64,000 nucleotides of DNA from Clostridia bacterium UC5.1-1D10 (lineage in GTDB: Bacteria; Bacillota; Clostridia; Lachnospirales; Anaerotignaceae). The notes under the pieces were generated by a model. That model saw only the letters and a program-made list of their open reading frames with translations, was not told the origin of the DNA and searched no databases. The stretch covers positions 124,001 through 188,000 of the forward strand of contig BBZU01000002.1 of the NCBI GenBank assembly GCA_001304995.1. The letters are read 5' to 3'. Positions 33,854-43,042 of this stretch are shown in pieces; the first letter of the stretch is position 1; every line of letters begins with the position of its first letter. The position numbers and the translations under genes are program-made.

Positions 33854-33938
33854 GCGGATGTGGCGGAATTGGCAGACGCGTTAGATTCAGGTTCTAGTGG
33901 ACATTACGTCCGTGCAGGTTCAAGTCCTGTCATCCGCA
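33854..33938 (+). tRNA. tRNA-Leu (CAG), copy 3
   Basis: Same sequence as copy 2 (variable arm GGACATTACGTCC) except for one C-to-T change just 5' of the anticodon stem (GCGTTAGA in place of GCGCTAGA). Own promoter and terminator. Confidence 0.95.
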
Positions 33939-33942
33939 TCTA

Positions 33943-33979
33943 GAAAAAAGACCATCGTAGAAACGATGGTCTTTTTTTA
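33943..33979. terminator. Bidirectional terminator between tRNA-Leu copy 3 and carD
   Basis: AAAAAAGACCATCGT pairs with ACGATGGTCTTTTTTT. Confidence 0.8.
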
Positions 33980-34492
33980 TGCCAGTTGCTTTTCTTCTGC
34001 AAAGCGCTGCTGTACTTCTGTGCGGATTTCTCCTGGCTCTTTGCCAAGAGCCGCCGCCAGTTCCCCATAGAGGAGGGATTCCGCCTGTTTCAGATACCGC
34101 TGTTCTGTTTGAGAAATGTGTTTTCCCATACGGGCGTTTTCTTCGATCTTCCGGTAGAGAGATTTCATCAGCAGTAAATACTGCATGCAGTCATGGGTGT
34201 TCAGCATCTCACCATAATGATTGGCAGCTTCTTTGTGATCACGACTGCGGAAAGGCTCCGCCGAGATGTCGCTGATGTTGTCCAGATAGTTTTTTGCTTC
34301 AGCGGCGGAAATGACGGGACGCATAAATGCCCGAGTGGAAACGGAAACGTGGATGGTTTCAGAAAAGGGGGAGAAAAGCGGAATCAGGGTGTAGTATAGG
34401 CGGCCATCTTTTTGCTGGGGAAGGGGCGCAACGTCTGCCACGCGGCATGCGCCTGTATTGCCATAAAAAACCAACTGATCTTTTCGATACAT
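33977..34492 (-). CDS. CarD-like transcriptional regulator
   Basis: A 171-residue protein. The N-terminal RNA polymerase-interacting domain (MYRKDQLVFYGNTGACRVADVAPL, LYYTLIPLFSPFSETIHVSV) is the CarD_CdnL_TRCF tudor-like fold. The helical C-terminal domain (AEAKNYLDNISDI, KSLYRKIEENARMGKHISQTEQRYLKQAESLLYGEL) ends in a family-typical three-helix bundle. Such proteins bind RNA polymerase beta and adjust promoter opening. GAAAGGAGTGTTTTC precedes the ATG. Confidence 0.85.
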   Translation of the reverse strand: MYRKDQLVFYGNTGACRVADVAPLPQQKDGRLYYTLIPLFSPFSETIHVSVSTRAFMRPVISAAEAKNYLDNISDISAEPFRSRDHKEAANHYGEMLNTHDCMQYLLLMKSLYRKIEENARMGKHISQTEQRYLKQAESLLYGELAAALGKEPGEIRTEVQQRFAEEKQLA

Positions 34493-34694
34493 GAAAACAC
34501 TCCTTTCGCTTTTCCTGTGCTGTTTTTAGGATTTCCCAGAAAAACCCTTCGTATTCAGTGTATCACTGTTTTTTGCCCAAAATCAAAGGAGAAATGGGGC
34601 AAAAACGCATTTTTGTGAAGGATGCGCAGGGGGAGAAAAGGAGGTTTTGTGCAGAAGTCCTAGGGGTTGTTGGTGAATTTTTGGGGAAAAAGAC

Positions 34695-34731
34695 ATAAAA
34701 AAAGCCCCTTTCAAAAGAAAGGGGCTTTTGT
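34695..34731 (-). terminator. Terminator of the HIT gene
   Basis: AAAAGCCCCTTTC pairs with GAAAGGGGCTTTT; flanked by A- and T-runs so it can work on both strands. Confidence 0.75.
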
Positions 34732-34742
34732 GTTTTGTGAAA

Positions 34743-35153
34743 TTACAGGCTCATTTCCAGTTTTTTGCGCATGTCTTCGATCTGTTCGTCTGTCAGATCC
34801 ATGGGTTTGTACGCAATGGTGATGCCGTCGTTTTCATAACGAGGGATCAGGTGCAGATGGAAATGGAATACAGTCTGACCAGCAACGGTGCCGTTGTTCT
34901 GCATCACGTTCATGTGATCAAAGCCCAGTCTTGCCTTCATTTCTCTGGAGATGATAGCTGCCAGACGGAACAGTCTGCCGGCTTTATCAGGGTCGATTTC
35001 AAAGATATTGGCAACGTGTTCCTTCACCAGAATCAGCACATGGCCTTCATTGGCGGGAAAACGATCCAGAATTACCTTAAATTCATCGTTTTCATATATA
35101 GTGGCGGAGCCGAATTCCCCCGACACGATTTTACAGAAAATACAGTCGCTCAT
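34743..35153 (-). CDS. HIT family (HinT-like) nucleotide hydrolase
   Basis: A 136-residue protein with the histidine triad HFHLHLIPRY and the HinT-type start CIFCKIVSGEFGSATIYEND, including the Cys pair. HinT proteins hydrolyse nucleoside phosphoramidates. CATGTGATC-type LGFDHMNVMQNNGTVAGQTV leads into the triad. Stand-alone gene with GAAAGGAT upstream. Confidence 0.9.
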   Translation of the reverse strand: MSDCIFCKIVSGEFGSATIYENDEFKVILDRFPANEGHVLILVKEHVANIFEIDPDKAGRLFRLAAIISREMKARLGFDHMNVMQNNGTVAGQTVFHFHLHLIPRYENDGITIAYKPMDLTDEQIEDMRKKLEMSL

Positions 35154-35225
35154 AAGTATTCATCCTTTCGTATGTGATTTGCTATCAGTATAGCACGAAA
35201 GGAAGAAGATTGCACAGATTTTTGT

Positions 35226-35735
35226 TCAAAAATATTTGCTGAACAGATAGGTCAATGCGTTGGCGTGGCTCTGCTTATCTGTGAGAATCTCGAAAAACAG
35301 GTCACGAAGGGCGCCGTCGGGCACTGCCAGAAAGAAATTCCGGTAGAAATCTGCCGCGTCCAGTTCCTGCATGAGGGTTTCCTCCAGATAGGCTTTGGGG
35401 TCGATGACTTCCAGTGTGGAAGGGGTCTGGCTTTCGTCTGGTGTTTCCGGCGTTTCACCTGTGATGAGAAACAGGGCTTCCCGCAGGTTTTTCAGATGCT
35501 TTTTCTCATCCAGATACATGGATTTGAGCATATCGGCAGAGGAGGAGAGCGCTGGCGCTTCTGTCAGCAATCGGCGATAACGATTGGCAAGCTGTGCTGT
35601 TTCCTCCGTAGCCACTTTCAACAGGGCCAGCAGACGGTCGTCCTCTGCCAGCTCCTGAATGGCAGGGTCTTTGGCTTCCCGCGCCGTCAGGCTCTGCCGC
35701 TGGAAATAATGAGTATTGCGATTATATGGGTACAT
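35226..35735 (-). CDS. Ferritin-like domain protein
   Basis: A 169-residue four-helix protein. Carboxylate and histidine residues are spaced as in ferritin-like diiron folds: ATEETAQLANRYRRLL, then KSMYLDEKKHLKNLREAL, then LEETLMQELDAADFYRNFF, then FFEILTDKQSHANALTYLF (E..H pairs in helices 2 and 4). The N-terminal MYPYNRNTHYFQRQ is unusual. It could store iron, reduce peroxide or be a structural relative; the activity is not settled. Confidence 0.65.
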   Translation of the reverse strand: MYPYNRNTHYFQRQSLTAREAKDPAIQELAEDDRLLALLKVATEETAQLANRYRRLLTEAPALSSSADMLKSMYLDEKKHLKNLREALFLITGETPETPDESQTPSTLEVIDPKAYLEETLMQELDAADFYRNFFLAVPDGALRDLFFEILTDKQSHANALTYLFSKYF

Positions 35736-35905
35736 GTTTGTCAGTCTCCTTTGCTTTTTTCTATCATATCTATGCAGTAAAAAGGTGGGACTTGCATAAA
35801 AATCGCCTTTTTTTCAGAAAAAACAGAAATCTTCTGGCAGTTGCCCATTTTTTCTGTTATGATAGGAAACAGTGAAAAATAGTATATTACAGGGGTGAAT
35901 TCTCT

Positions 35906-36964
35906 ATGAAACGAATTGTATTGACAGGCGGCGGCACAGCAGGCCATGTGACGCCCAATCTGGCGATCCTGCCTTTGCTGCGGCAGGAAGGCTGGGAGGT
36001 TTTATATATTGGCTCCGAAAACGGCATTGAAAAGAAACTCATTGAGGCGGAAGGCGTGCCTTATTACAGCATCCCAACAGGGAAACTGCGCCGTTATCTG
36101 TCCAGACAGAACATCACTGATATGTTCCGTGTGGTGAAAGGCGTCAGCGAAGCCACCAAACTGCTGAAAAAACTGAAACCTGATCTGGTATTCTCCAAAG
36201 GCGGCTTTGTAGCAGTGCCTGTGGTGCTGGGGGCAAAGAAAAACAAGATTCCCGTTATCATCCATGAATCTGATATTACACCGGGTCTGGCAAACAAGAT
36301 TGCGATGCCTTTTGCAAAGACTGTCTGCACCACGTTCCCAGAAACACTGAAATATGTGCCTAAGGAAAAAGGAATCCACACAGGGACACCTATTCGTGCG
36401 GAACTGTTCACAGGGGACAGACAGAAAGGGCTGGAAGCCTGCGGTTTTGACGGCACAAAGCCTGTTCTGCTTCAGATGGGCGGTTCTCTGGGGGCAGTGA
36501 AGCTCAATGATGCCCTGCGGGAAAGCCTGCCTTCTTTGCTGAAGGATTTTGACATCATCCATCTTTGCGGCAAAGGTCATAAGGAAGAAAGTCTGGAAGG
36601 TACAAAGGGATACCGCCAGTTTGAATATGTCACCGATGGTCTGGCAGACCTGTTCGCGGCAACAGATGTGATCATTGCCCGTGCGGGCAGCAACTCCATC
36701 TCCGAGTTTTTGGCACTGAAAAAGCCTCATCTGCTGATTCCCCTTTCCGCAAAGGCAAGCCGCGGCGACCAGATTCTGAACGCTGCGTCCTACGAAAAAC
36801 AGGGCTTTGCCATGGTGCTGCCGGAAGAAGAACTGACAGCCGCAACTATGGAGGAAAAAGTGCGTGAACTTTATGCAAATAGGGAAACATATATTGCGGC
36901 CATGGAAAAGAGCACCCAGAATAACGGCGTGGAAGTAGTCATGGCGCTGATTCGCCAATTTTAA
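35906..36964 (+). CDS. murG: Undecaprenyl-PP-MurNAc-pentapeptide GlcNAc transferase MurG
   Basis: A 352-residue GT28 enzyme that adds GlcNAc to lipid I to make lipid II at the inner membrane. Glycine-rich loop 1 TGGGTAGHVTPNLA, loop 2 YIGSENGIEKKLIE, loop 3 LLQMGGSLGAVKLN and the nucleotide-sugar motif ARAGSNSISEFLALKKPHLLIPL are all present. It stands outside a dcw cluster, as in several Clostridia. Promoter not identified with confidence; GGGGTGAA lies before the ATG. Confidence 0.93.
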   Translation: MKRIVLTGGGTAGHVTPNLAILPLLRQEGWEVLYIGSENGIEKKLIEAEGVPYYSIPTGKLRRYLSRQNITDMFRVVKGVSEATKLLKKLKPDLVFSKGGFVAVPVVLGAKKNKIPVIIHESDITPGLANKIAMPFAKTVCTTFPETLKYVPKEKGIHTGTPIRAELFTGDRQKGLEACGFDGTKPVLLQMGGSLGAVKLNDALRESLPSLLKDFDIIHLCGKGHKEESLEGTKGYRQFEYVTDGLADLFAATDVIIARAGSNSISEFLALKKPHLLIPLSAKASRGDQILNAASYEKQGFAMVLPEEELTAATMEEKVRELYANRETYIAAMEKSTQNNGVEVVMALIRQF

Positions 36965-36985
36965 TAAAGATTTAAGAAAAACAAA

Positions 36986-37015
36986 TTGACACAGACTTTT
37001 TGCGTGTAATACAAT
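36986..37015 (+). promoter_or_regulatory. Promoter of the cyclophilin lipoprotein gene
   Basis: TTGACA (36986-36991) and TACAAT (37010-37015), 18-base spacer. Confidence 0.6.
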
Positions 37016-37061
37016 ATTTTTCATGTATGAGATGAAAAAAGCAGGCAGGAGGAAAACAACC

Positions 37062-37841
37062 ATGAAAAAATATATCAGTTTGATTCTGGCGGGACTTCTG
37101 ATGTTCACAGCGGCAGGCTGCGGCAGTGAAGCACAGGCGGAAACCGATACAGAAGCCACAGGGGAATATGTGAATTTGCAGGCACAGATGCCCGAAGAAG
37201 GCGAAGAAATCGCTGTCATCGATACTTCCAAAGGCGTCGTGAAAATGCGTTTCTTCCCCAAAGAAGCACCCAAGGCAGTGGAAAACTTCAAAACACTGGC
37301 AAAGGATGGCTACTATGATGGGCTTACATTCCACCGTGTCATTGAGGACTTTATGATCCAGACAGGTGACCCCACAGGCACAGGTACTGGCGGTGAAAGC
37401 TGCTGGGGAGAAGATTTCGAGGATGAAGTTTCCCCGAACCTGCATTTTTATAACGGCGCTGTTGCCATGGCAAATAAAGGCCCTAACACCAACGGCAGCC
37501 AGTTCTTCATCGTGCAGGCAAAAACTGTGACAGAAGATTATCTGAAAACACTGGAAGATGCCCGTGACAACAACGAAGAAGAAATGGGCGTTACCATCGG
37601 CGATGAATTTTATACATTGAGCCAGCTTTATCCCGACAGTGTTATGGACTATTATCGGGAACATGGCGGCGCAGTGCATCTGGAATATGTTTACGGCAAT
37701 GCCTACACCATTTTCGGTCAGGTCATTGAAGGAATGGACGTTGTAGACGCCATCGCAGCTGTGAAAGTGGATGAAAACGCCAAACCGCTGGAAGATGTGA
37801 TCATCAACAGCATTACATTTGAACCCTACACAGCACAGTAA
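37062..37841 (+). CDS. Cyclophilin-type peptidyl-prolyl isomerase lipoprotein
   Basis: A 259-residue lipoprotein (signal MKKYISLILAGLLMFTAAGC, lipobox AAGC) with a cyclophilin domain from about residue 45: FHRVIEDFMIQTGDPTGTGTGG (catalytic FHR..F..QGGD relative) and FYNGAVAMANKGPNTNGSQFFIV. A 60-residue insert (KTLEDARDNNEEEMGVTIGDEF...) lies between the conserved blocks, as in other surface PpiB lipoproteins. It likely folds secreted proteins outside the membrane. GGCAGGAGG precedes the ATG at 37062. Confidence 0.88.
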   Translation: MKKYISLILAGLLMFTAAGCGSEAQAETDTEATGEYVNLQAQMPEEGEEIAVIDTSKGVVKMRFFPKEAPKAVENFKTLAKDGYYDGLTFHRVIEDFMIQTGDPTGTGTGGESCWGEDFEDEVSPNLHFYNGAVAMANKGPNTNGSQFFIVQAKTVTEDYLKTLEDARDNNEEEMGVTIGDEFYTLSQLYPDSVMDYYREHGGAVHLEYVYGNAYTIFGQVIEGMDVVDAIAAVKVDENAKPLEDVIINSITFEPYTAQ

Positions 37842-37868
37842 AGAAAGATAGAAATGAGGATTTGGAAT

Positions 37869-38359
37869 ATGAGAAAAAACTGGTTTTGGTATTGACATTG
37901 ATGTGTGCCGTTGCGGCTTTTGCCGGCTGTGGGAAAGAAGAAGTACCCCAGCAGGAAGTTTCCTACAATATGACTTTCATCAATGAAACAGGGGAAGGCG
38001 CATCTGCCCTGAAAATCCGTCCCACAGAAGAAGACGACTGGACAGATAATATGCTGAAGGAATCCGAATGGAAAAACGGTTTTTCCGTACCTGTTACCCT
38101 GAATGGTATGGTACCTGTGGTGGAAAACGGCTGGCAGGTACAGATGACATTCACTGACGGCACAGAACAGGTTTGGGAAAATGTTGTGCTGGAAGACGGT
38201 GACACCATCACATTTACACTGGAAAATGGTACCCCTTCCGTGACACACATGCCTGCCGAAGATATGACAGAAGGCACAGAAGATGTGCTGGATGACAGCG
38301 ATGTACAGAACCAGTTGGATAATGAATCTTTGCAGGATGATACCCTGACAGAAGAATAA
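37869..38359 (+). CDS. Small lipoprotein, frameshift at the start
   Basis: The body reads LVLVLTLMCAVAAFAGCGKEEVP, a signal peptide with lipobox, then a beta-rich domain (NMTFINETGEGASALKIRP, VTLNGMVPVVENGWQVQMTFTD, VLEDGDTITFTL) and an acidic tail. As read the frame opens at TTG 37862, one base after a ribosome site, which is too close. An added A in the A6 run at 37874-37879 instead gives MRKKLVLVLTL from ATG 37869, well spaced from GAGGA. Unknown function; shares a transcript with the cyclophilin gene. Confidence 0.6.
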
Positions 38360-38360
38360 G

Positions 38361-38405
38361 AAAAAACAGAGAGGATATGGCAAAAGCCAGTCCTCTCTTT
38401 TGTTT
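38361..38405 (+). terminator. Terminator after the lipoprotein pair
   Basis: CAGAGAGGA pairs with TCCTCTCTTTTGTTTT. Confidence 0.65.
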
Positions 38406-38545
38406 TGTAAGAAAGAATTAAGAGAAACCATCGGTGTTTTCTAAGATTTATGAGTTATGATAGCTATGGAGTGTATGGTAGCTTTTGAAAAACAAAATTT
38501 TCGCCATACAGGGAAACTGGCGAATGATTTAAGGAGGCAACCTTC

Positions 38546-38956
38546 ATGAAAACAAAAAAAGAAAACATACTGGTGCTGGTAACGGCGGGGAAAGAATCCA
38601 AAAGATTCATGGAACTGGCCAAAGATGCCGCAGAGGCAGGCAACGGGGATTTATACATCTTGCATGTAGCGCAGGGCGAAAATATATTGGAAAGCGGAGA
38701 AATGTACGAAATGCAGCGGCTGGCGGATTACGGATGCCGGCTGGGCGGACAGGTCTGCCTGTGCTGTGAGCAGGACGTGGCAGCTTACATCAGCCGCTTT
38801 GCCAGGGAAAAAGACATTACAGGCGTGCTGTTGGAGCCGCCGGTGAAAAAAGAGAAAAAATCTATCTGGAAAGAACTGCTGGAGCGGATCGCGGCCCTTT
38901 TGCCGCCGGGCACCTGCCTGCTTTCCGAGAGAGAATTGGCTGCCGCGGCAGTATGA
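38546..38956 (+). CDS. Universal stress protein-like (UspA fold)
   Basis: A 136-residue alpha/beta protein. ILVLVTAGKESKRFMELAKDAA, GDLYILHVAQGENI and ISRFAREKDITGVLLEPPVKK follow the UspA/KdpD-USP strand-helix pattern, but the ATP-binding G-2x-G-9x-G motif is not obvious. The C-terminus (WKELLERIAALLPPGTCLL) is helical. CAAGGAGGCAACC precedes the ATG. Copy 3 of the palindromic repeat follows. Confidence 0.6.
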   Translation: MKTKKENILVLVTAGKESKRFMELAKDAAEAGNGDLYILHVAQGENILESGEMYEMQRLADYGCRLGGQVCLCCEQDVAAYISRFAREKDITGVLLEPPVKKEKKSIWKELLERIAALLPPGTCLLSERELAAAAV

Positions 38957-38978
38957 CAGAAAAAACACAGGACGCAAG

Positions 38979-39135
38979 CAAGTTCCTCTTAAGAAAACAA
39001 CGGATTTCCTTTTTATTGATTTCTTCAGAGGAACTGCGATTGCTGTCTTCAGAAGAAAACAATCCGGTAAAAACATGATAGTTGAAATCCTGTGTACATT
39101 AAGGATTTCAACTATATTTGTTTTCTGATGAAGCA
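38979..39135 (+). repeat. Twin-hairpin palindromic repeat, copy 3
   Basis: Same orientation as copy 1: hairpin B (AGTTCCTCTTAAGAAAACA to TTTCTTCAGAGGAACT), GCGATTGCTG linker, hairpin A (TCTTCAGAAGAAAACA to TGTTTTCTGATGAAGC, with inner AGTTGAAATCC/GGATTTCAACT). The inner stem differs from copies 1, 2 and 4 but keeps pairing. Confidence 0.85.
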
Positions 39136-39293
39136 GCACCTTAGCGGCAGACCTGTGTTTTTTTGCTGTTTTTTGAGAGCCAGAGAGGCGGAATTGCTAT
39201 TTTTTGTTGCAAATCGGGCAAAATTATATTATGATTGCAAAGAGCAAGTTTTTTGCGAAAGAATGGATGATAAAGTTAAAGGAGAGAAATGAT

Positions 39294-39793
39294 ATGAGTT
39301 TGTATGAACGCTGGATGGAAAAAGCATTTTCCAAAGAAGGCAGAAGTGTGGATGCGATTTGGGATGAATACCTGCCCAAGGAACAGCACATCTATGAATA
39401 TATTCTGGCAAATAAACTGACAAAACTGGAAGGTACAGTAAAAGAACTGGCAGAACGTTTCTCCATGACCACAGAAGAAATCGTGGCTTTCGTGGACGGC
39501 ATCAATGATGTACTGCCTACACCTTATGAAATGACAAAGCTGGAAGAAGATACAGCCATTGTACTGGACATCGACTTTGAACGTCTGTTCAAGAAAATGG
39601 TGGAATATCATGCAGAACACCTGTATCAGCTGCCCCAGTGGGACGGCATCTTTGACGCAGACACCAGAAAACGTCTGACACTGGAACAGAAACGCTCCAG
39701 AACCATCGTCAAAGGTGAAAAATCGGACGCAATGACCCTTGCCCTTGCGGCAGCGGCAAAAAATACAAAAAATGCTGCGGAGCGAACCTGTAA
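39294..39793 (+). CDS. Conserved protein with C-terminal SEC-C motif, frameshifted
   Basis: Begins MSLYERWMEKAFSKEGRSVD at an ATG behind AAAGGAGAG and contains a conserved helical domain (DEYLPKEQHIYEYILANK, KMVEYHAEHLYQLPQWDGIF). As read it fuses to the next gene. Adding one A to the A5 run at 39718-39722 gives the tail [20 protein letters not shown] then CCGANL-stop (39791-39793), a canonical SEC-C zinc motif. Corrected length 166 residues. The apparent fusion with TsaC is therefore an artefact. Confidence 0.7.
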
Positions 39794-39797
39794 GATT

Positions 39798-40859
39798 ATG
39801 AAAACCATTTTGCGCAAGGTAGACCCCCAACAGCCTGATGCAGCCATCATCGCCGAAGGTGCGGAAATCCTCAAAAGAGGCGGGCTGGTTGCTTTTCCTA
39901 CGGAAACTGTTTACGGCTTAGGGGGCAACGGTCTGGACAGTGAAGCCTGCAAAGGCATTTATCTGGCAAAAGGCCGTCCTTCCGACAATCCTTTGATACT
40001 GCATATCTCCCAGATCAGTGAATTGCGTCCCATTGTGCGGGAGGTTCCTGCGGCGGCGCAGAAACTTATTGATGCTTTCTGGCCAGGCCCGCTGACGATG
40101 ATATTCCCAAAAGCAGATATTGTGCCTGATTCCGTCACTGGCGGACTGGATACGGTAGCGGTGCGCTTTCCGTCTCATCCTGTTGCCATGGCGCTGATTC
40201 GTGCGTCAGGTCTGCCCATTGCGGCGCCCAGTGCCAACGCATCCGGCAAGCCCAGCCCTACAAGGGCATCCCATGTGGCTTTTGACCTGGATGGGAAGAT
40301 TGACATGATTCTGGATGGCGGTGCGGCAGAGTGGGGATTGGAGTCCACCATTGTGGATGTTTCCGTCACACCCCCTATGATCCTTCGCCCCGGTGCCATC
40401 ACAAAGGAAATGATGGAGCCTTTTGTGGGTGAAGTAACCGTAGACCCTGCCATTTTGCAGAAACCGAAGGAAGGACTGCGTCCAAAAGCCCCCGGCATGA
40501 AGTACACCCATTATTCTCCCAGAGCGGAAGTATATCTGGTGCGTGGAGAAGGGGTACAGGCTAAAATCAATGCCCTGACGGCACAGGAAAAAGCGGCAGG
40601 GAAAAAAGTAGGCGTTCTTGCCACAGAGGAATCTAAAGACGGCTATGAGGCGGACATCGTTCTGTCTGTGGGCAGTCGGGAGAATCTGGAGGAAGTAGGC
40701 GCTAATCTGTTCAAAGTATTGCGCAAATTCGATTTCTTGGAAGCAGATACGGTATACGCGGAAGTATTCCCTCTGGAAGGGGAAGGGCTGGCCATTATGA
40801 ACCGGCTCCAGAAATCTGCCGGATACCGTTTCATTGAAGCGAAAGGAGAAGAAAAATGA
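39798..40859 (+). CDS. Threonylcarbamoyl-AMP synthase (TsaC/Sua5, YwlC-like)
   Basis: A 353-residue Sua5-type enzyme making threonylcarbamoyl-AMP for the t6A37 modification of tRNA. The YrdC domain shows GGLVAFPTETVYGLGGN, KGRPSDNPLILHIS, FWPGPLTMIFPK, VAVRFPSHPVAMAL and APSANASGKPSPTRASHV. A C-terminal Sua5 domain follows the linker PKAPGMKYTHYSPRAEVYLV. The ATG at 39798 lies 4 bases after the corrected stop of the SEC-C gene. The stop overlaps rpiB (ATGA). Confidence 0.9.
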   Translation: MKTILRKVDPQQPDAAIIAEGAEILKRGGLVAFPTETVYGLGGNGLDSEACKGIYLAKGRPSDNPLILHISQISELRPIVREVPAAAQKLIDAFWPGPLTMIFPKADIVPDSVTGGLDTVAVRFPSHPVAMALIRASGLPIAAPSANASGKPSPTRASHVAFDLDGKIDMILDGGAAEWGLESTIVDVSVTPPMILRPGAITKEMMEPFVGEVTVDPAILQKPKEGLRPKAPGMKYTHYSPRAEVYLVRGEGVQAKINALTAQEKAAGKKVGVLATEESKDGYEADIVLSVGSRENLEEVGANLFKVLRKFDFLEADTVYAEVFPLEGEGLAIMNRLQKSAGYRFIEAKGEEK

Positions 40860-41284
40860 TAGCACTTGGCTGTGACCACGGCGGTTTCCCTCTGATGAAG
40901 GAAGTCATCGCTTATTTAGACGCAAACAACATTCCTTATAAGAACTATGGGACATTCTCCGAAGAATCCGTGGATTATCCCGTATATGGCAAACTGGTTG
41001 CTCATGCCGTAGCAGACGGCGAATGCGAAAAAGGCATCCTCATCTGCGGCACAGGCATCGGTATCTCCATTGTGGCAAATAAAGTCAAAGGCATCCGCGC
41101 GGCACTGTGCGGCGATGTGTTCTCCGCAAAAGCAACCAGAGAACATAACGATGCCAACATTCTGGCAATGGGCGCTCGTGTGACAGGCCCCGGTCTGGCG
41201 CTGGAGATCGTAAAAGCATTCTTGGAAACACCTTTTTCCAATGATGAACGCCATATCAGAAGAATCAAGCAGATCGAAGATTGA
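40856..41284 (+). CDS. rpiB: Ribose 5-phosphate isomerase B
   Basis: A 142-residue RpiB/LacAB enzyme interconverting ribose 5-phosphate and ribulose 5-phosphate. Start [17 protein letters not shown], active-site cysteine in [17 protein letters not shown], and [14 protein letters not shown] with the catalytic His are present. Coupled to tsaC by an ATGA overlap. Confidence 0.93.
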   Translation: MIALGCDHGGFPLMKEVIAYLDANNIPYKNYGTFSEESVDYPVYGKLVAHAVADGECEKGILICGTGIGISIVANKVKGIRAALCGDVFSAKATREHNDANILAMGARVTGPGLALEIVKAFLETPFSNDERHIRRIKQIED

Positions 41285-41298
41285 TAAGGGGGAAATCC

Positions 41299-41925
41299 AT
41301 GAGTAAATTATTCGTATCGGAACATCCGCTGATCCAGAGCAAAATGGCAATGCTGCGTGACGCAGAAACCGGCTCCAAGGAATTTCGTGAGATCATCGGC
41401 GAAGTAGCCATGCTCCTTTCCTATGAAGCCACCAGAGATCTGCCTTTGAAAGAAATTCAGGTGCAGACACCGGTGGATGTGGCAATGTGCCGCACCATCG
41501 ATACCAAACTTGCCATTGTGCCTATTCTCCGCGCGGGTATCGGCATGACAGAAGGTCTGCTGCGGCTTATGCCCACAGCAAAGATCGGACATATCGGTCT
41601 GTATCGTGACCCGGAAACACTGCTGCCTGTGGAATATTACTGCAAACTGCCTGCCGATGTGGAAGAAAGAACTGTCTTTCTGACAGACCCCATGCTGGCA
41701 ACAGGCGGTACAGCGGAAGCTGCCATCGGATTTTTGAAGGATAAAGGCGTGAAGAAGATCATTTTCCTGTGTATTCTGGCTGCGCCCGAAGGCGTGAAAA
41801 AGATACAGGAAGCCCATCCTGATGTAGATATCTATGCGGCGGCTTATGATACATGTCTGAATGACCATGGCTATATTGTGCCTGGTCTGGGGGACGCCGG
41901 TGACCGTATTTTCGGTACGAAATAA
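41299..41925 (+). CDS. upp: Uracil phosphoribosyltransferase
   Basis: A 208-residue PRTase converting uracil and PRPP to UMP in pyrimidine salvage. Motifs are [31 protein letters not shown], the PRPP loop [14 protein letters not shown], and [18 protein letters not shown] at the end. The ATG at 41299 sits behind AAGGGGGAA. Fifth-gene order tsaC-rpiB-upp-tagO is common in Clostridia. Confidence 0.95.
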   Translation: MSKLFVSEHPLIQSKMAMLRDAETGSKEFREIIGEVAMLLSYEATRDLPLKEIQVQTPVDVAMCRTIDTKLAIVPILRAGIGMTEGLLRLMPTAKIGHIGLYRDPETLLPVEYYCKLPADVEERTVFLTDPMLATGGTAEAAIGFLKDKGVKKIIFLCILAAPEGVKKIQEAHPDVDIYAAAYDTCLNDHGYIVPGLGDAGDRIFGTK

Positions 41926-41974
41926 ACTGGGTTCCTTTTTTCGGCCTTTGCCGAAAGGGTTAGGAGTGAATTTT

Positions 41975-43015
41975 TTGGTAGAGCATAACTGGTTGTTATA
42001 TATTGCGGCTTTTGCCTGCGCTTTTGCCATTACGCTGGTGACAACACCTTTCGCAAAATGGCTTTCCGCAAAAGTGGGCGCCATTGACTATCCCAAGGAT
42101 AGAGGGGTACATAAAAAACCTATGCCTCGTATGGGCGGCGTTGCCATTGTGCTGGGCTTTCTGATTACGGTGCTCATGGTCTATTTCTTTGACCGCAGCA
42201 TGAGCCCCAAACAGTTTGCGGGCTTCATCGTAGGCGCTGGCATCATTGCGGTGCTGGGCATGATCGACGATATGAAAGACCTGCCGGCAAAACTGAAATT
42301 CTGCGTGCAGATCGTAGCGGCGCTGATCGTTATTTTCTCCGGCACACAGATTCAGATTGTGCTGTGGCCTGTAACGGCAACATTGCAGAAATTAAGTATT
42401 CCCATTACGCTGGTGTGGATTGTTGGCGTTACAAACGCTGTAAACCTCATCGACGGTCTGGACGGTCTGGCGGCAGGGGTAACAGGCATTGCGGCCCTGA
42501 GCCTGATGGTGCTGTGCATCATGACAGGTACCACCACAGCGGTGGTGCTGACAGCGGCTTTGGCTGGGGCGTGTCTGGGCTTCTTGCCCCGTAACTTTAA
42601 CCCCGCGGAAATCTTCATGGGGGATACAGGCTCCACATTTTTGGGCTTTGTACTGGCAGTAACCAGTATTCTGGGCGTGTTCAAAGGCTATGCCCTGCTG
42701 GCACTGGTAGTAAGTATTTTCTGTATTGGTCTGCCTATTTTCGACACCATTTTTGCTATGCTTCGTCGTATGGCGAAACATCAGCCCATTATGCAGGCAG
42801 ACAGAGGGCATCTGCACCATAAACTCATCGACCATGGTTTCAGCCAGAAAAAGGCAGTACTGATCATGTACGCCATCAGTATTTTTCTGGGACTGCTTGC
42901 CATCTTCATTGCCGTCAAAGACTCCCGTATCTTCGTGGTGGCTTTGCTGACAGTGGTGGTACTGAGTTTCATCATTTACTATTTCAATGCCCACATCAAA
43001 AATAAAAATCAGTAA
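41975..43015 (+). CDS. Undecaprenyl-phosphate GlcNAc-1-phosphate transferase (TagO/WecA-like)
   Basis: A 346-residue membrane enzyme of the MraY/WecA family with about ten helices. It transfers GlcNAc-1-P to undecaprenyl phosphate, starting teichoic acid or polysaccharide synthesis. Motifs are [18 protein letters not shown], the cytoplasmic DD ([15 protein letters not shown]), [32 protein letters not shown] and the HxH of [12 protein letters not shown] 41975 follows TAGGAG by 8 bases; GTG 41966 overlaps the ribosome site. Repeat copy 4 follows. Confidence 0.88.
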   Translation: MVEHNWLLYIAAFACAFAITLVTTPFAKWLSAKVGAIDYPKDRGVHKKPMPRMGGVAIVLGFLITVLMVYFFDRSMSPKQFAGFIVGAGIIAVLGMIDDMKDLPAKLKFCVQIVAALIVIFSGTQIQIVLWPVTATLQKLSIPITLVWIVGVTNAVNLIDGLDGLAAGVTGIAALSLMVLCIMTGTTTAVVLTAALAGACLGFLPRNFNPAEIFMGDTGSTFLGFVLAVTSILGVFKGYALLALVVSIFCIGLPIFDTIFAMLRRMAKHQPIMQADRGHLHHKLIDHGFSQKKAVLIMYAISIFLGLLAIFIAVKDSRIFVVALLTVVVLSFIIYYFNAHIKNKNQ

Positions 43016-43042
43016 GGTTCAGAGGAATCTGCCCTTTTAGGG

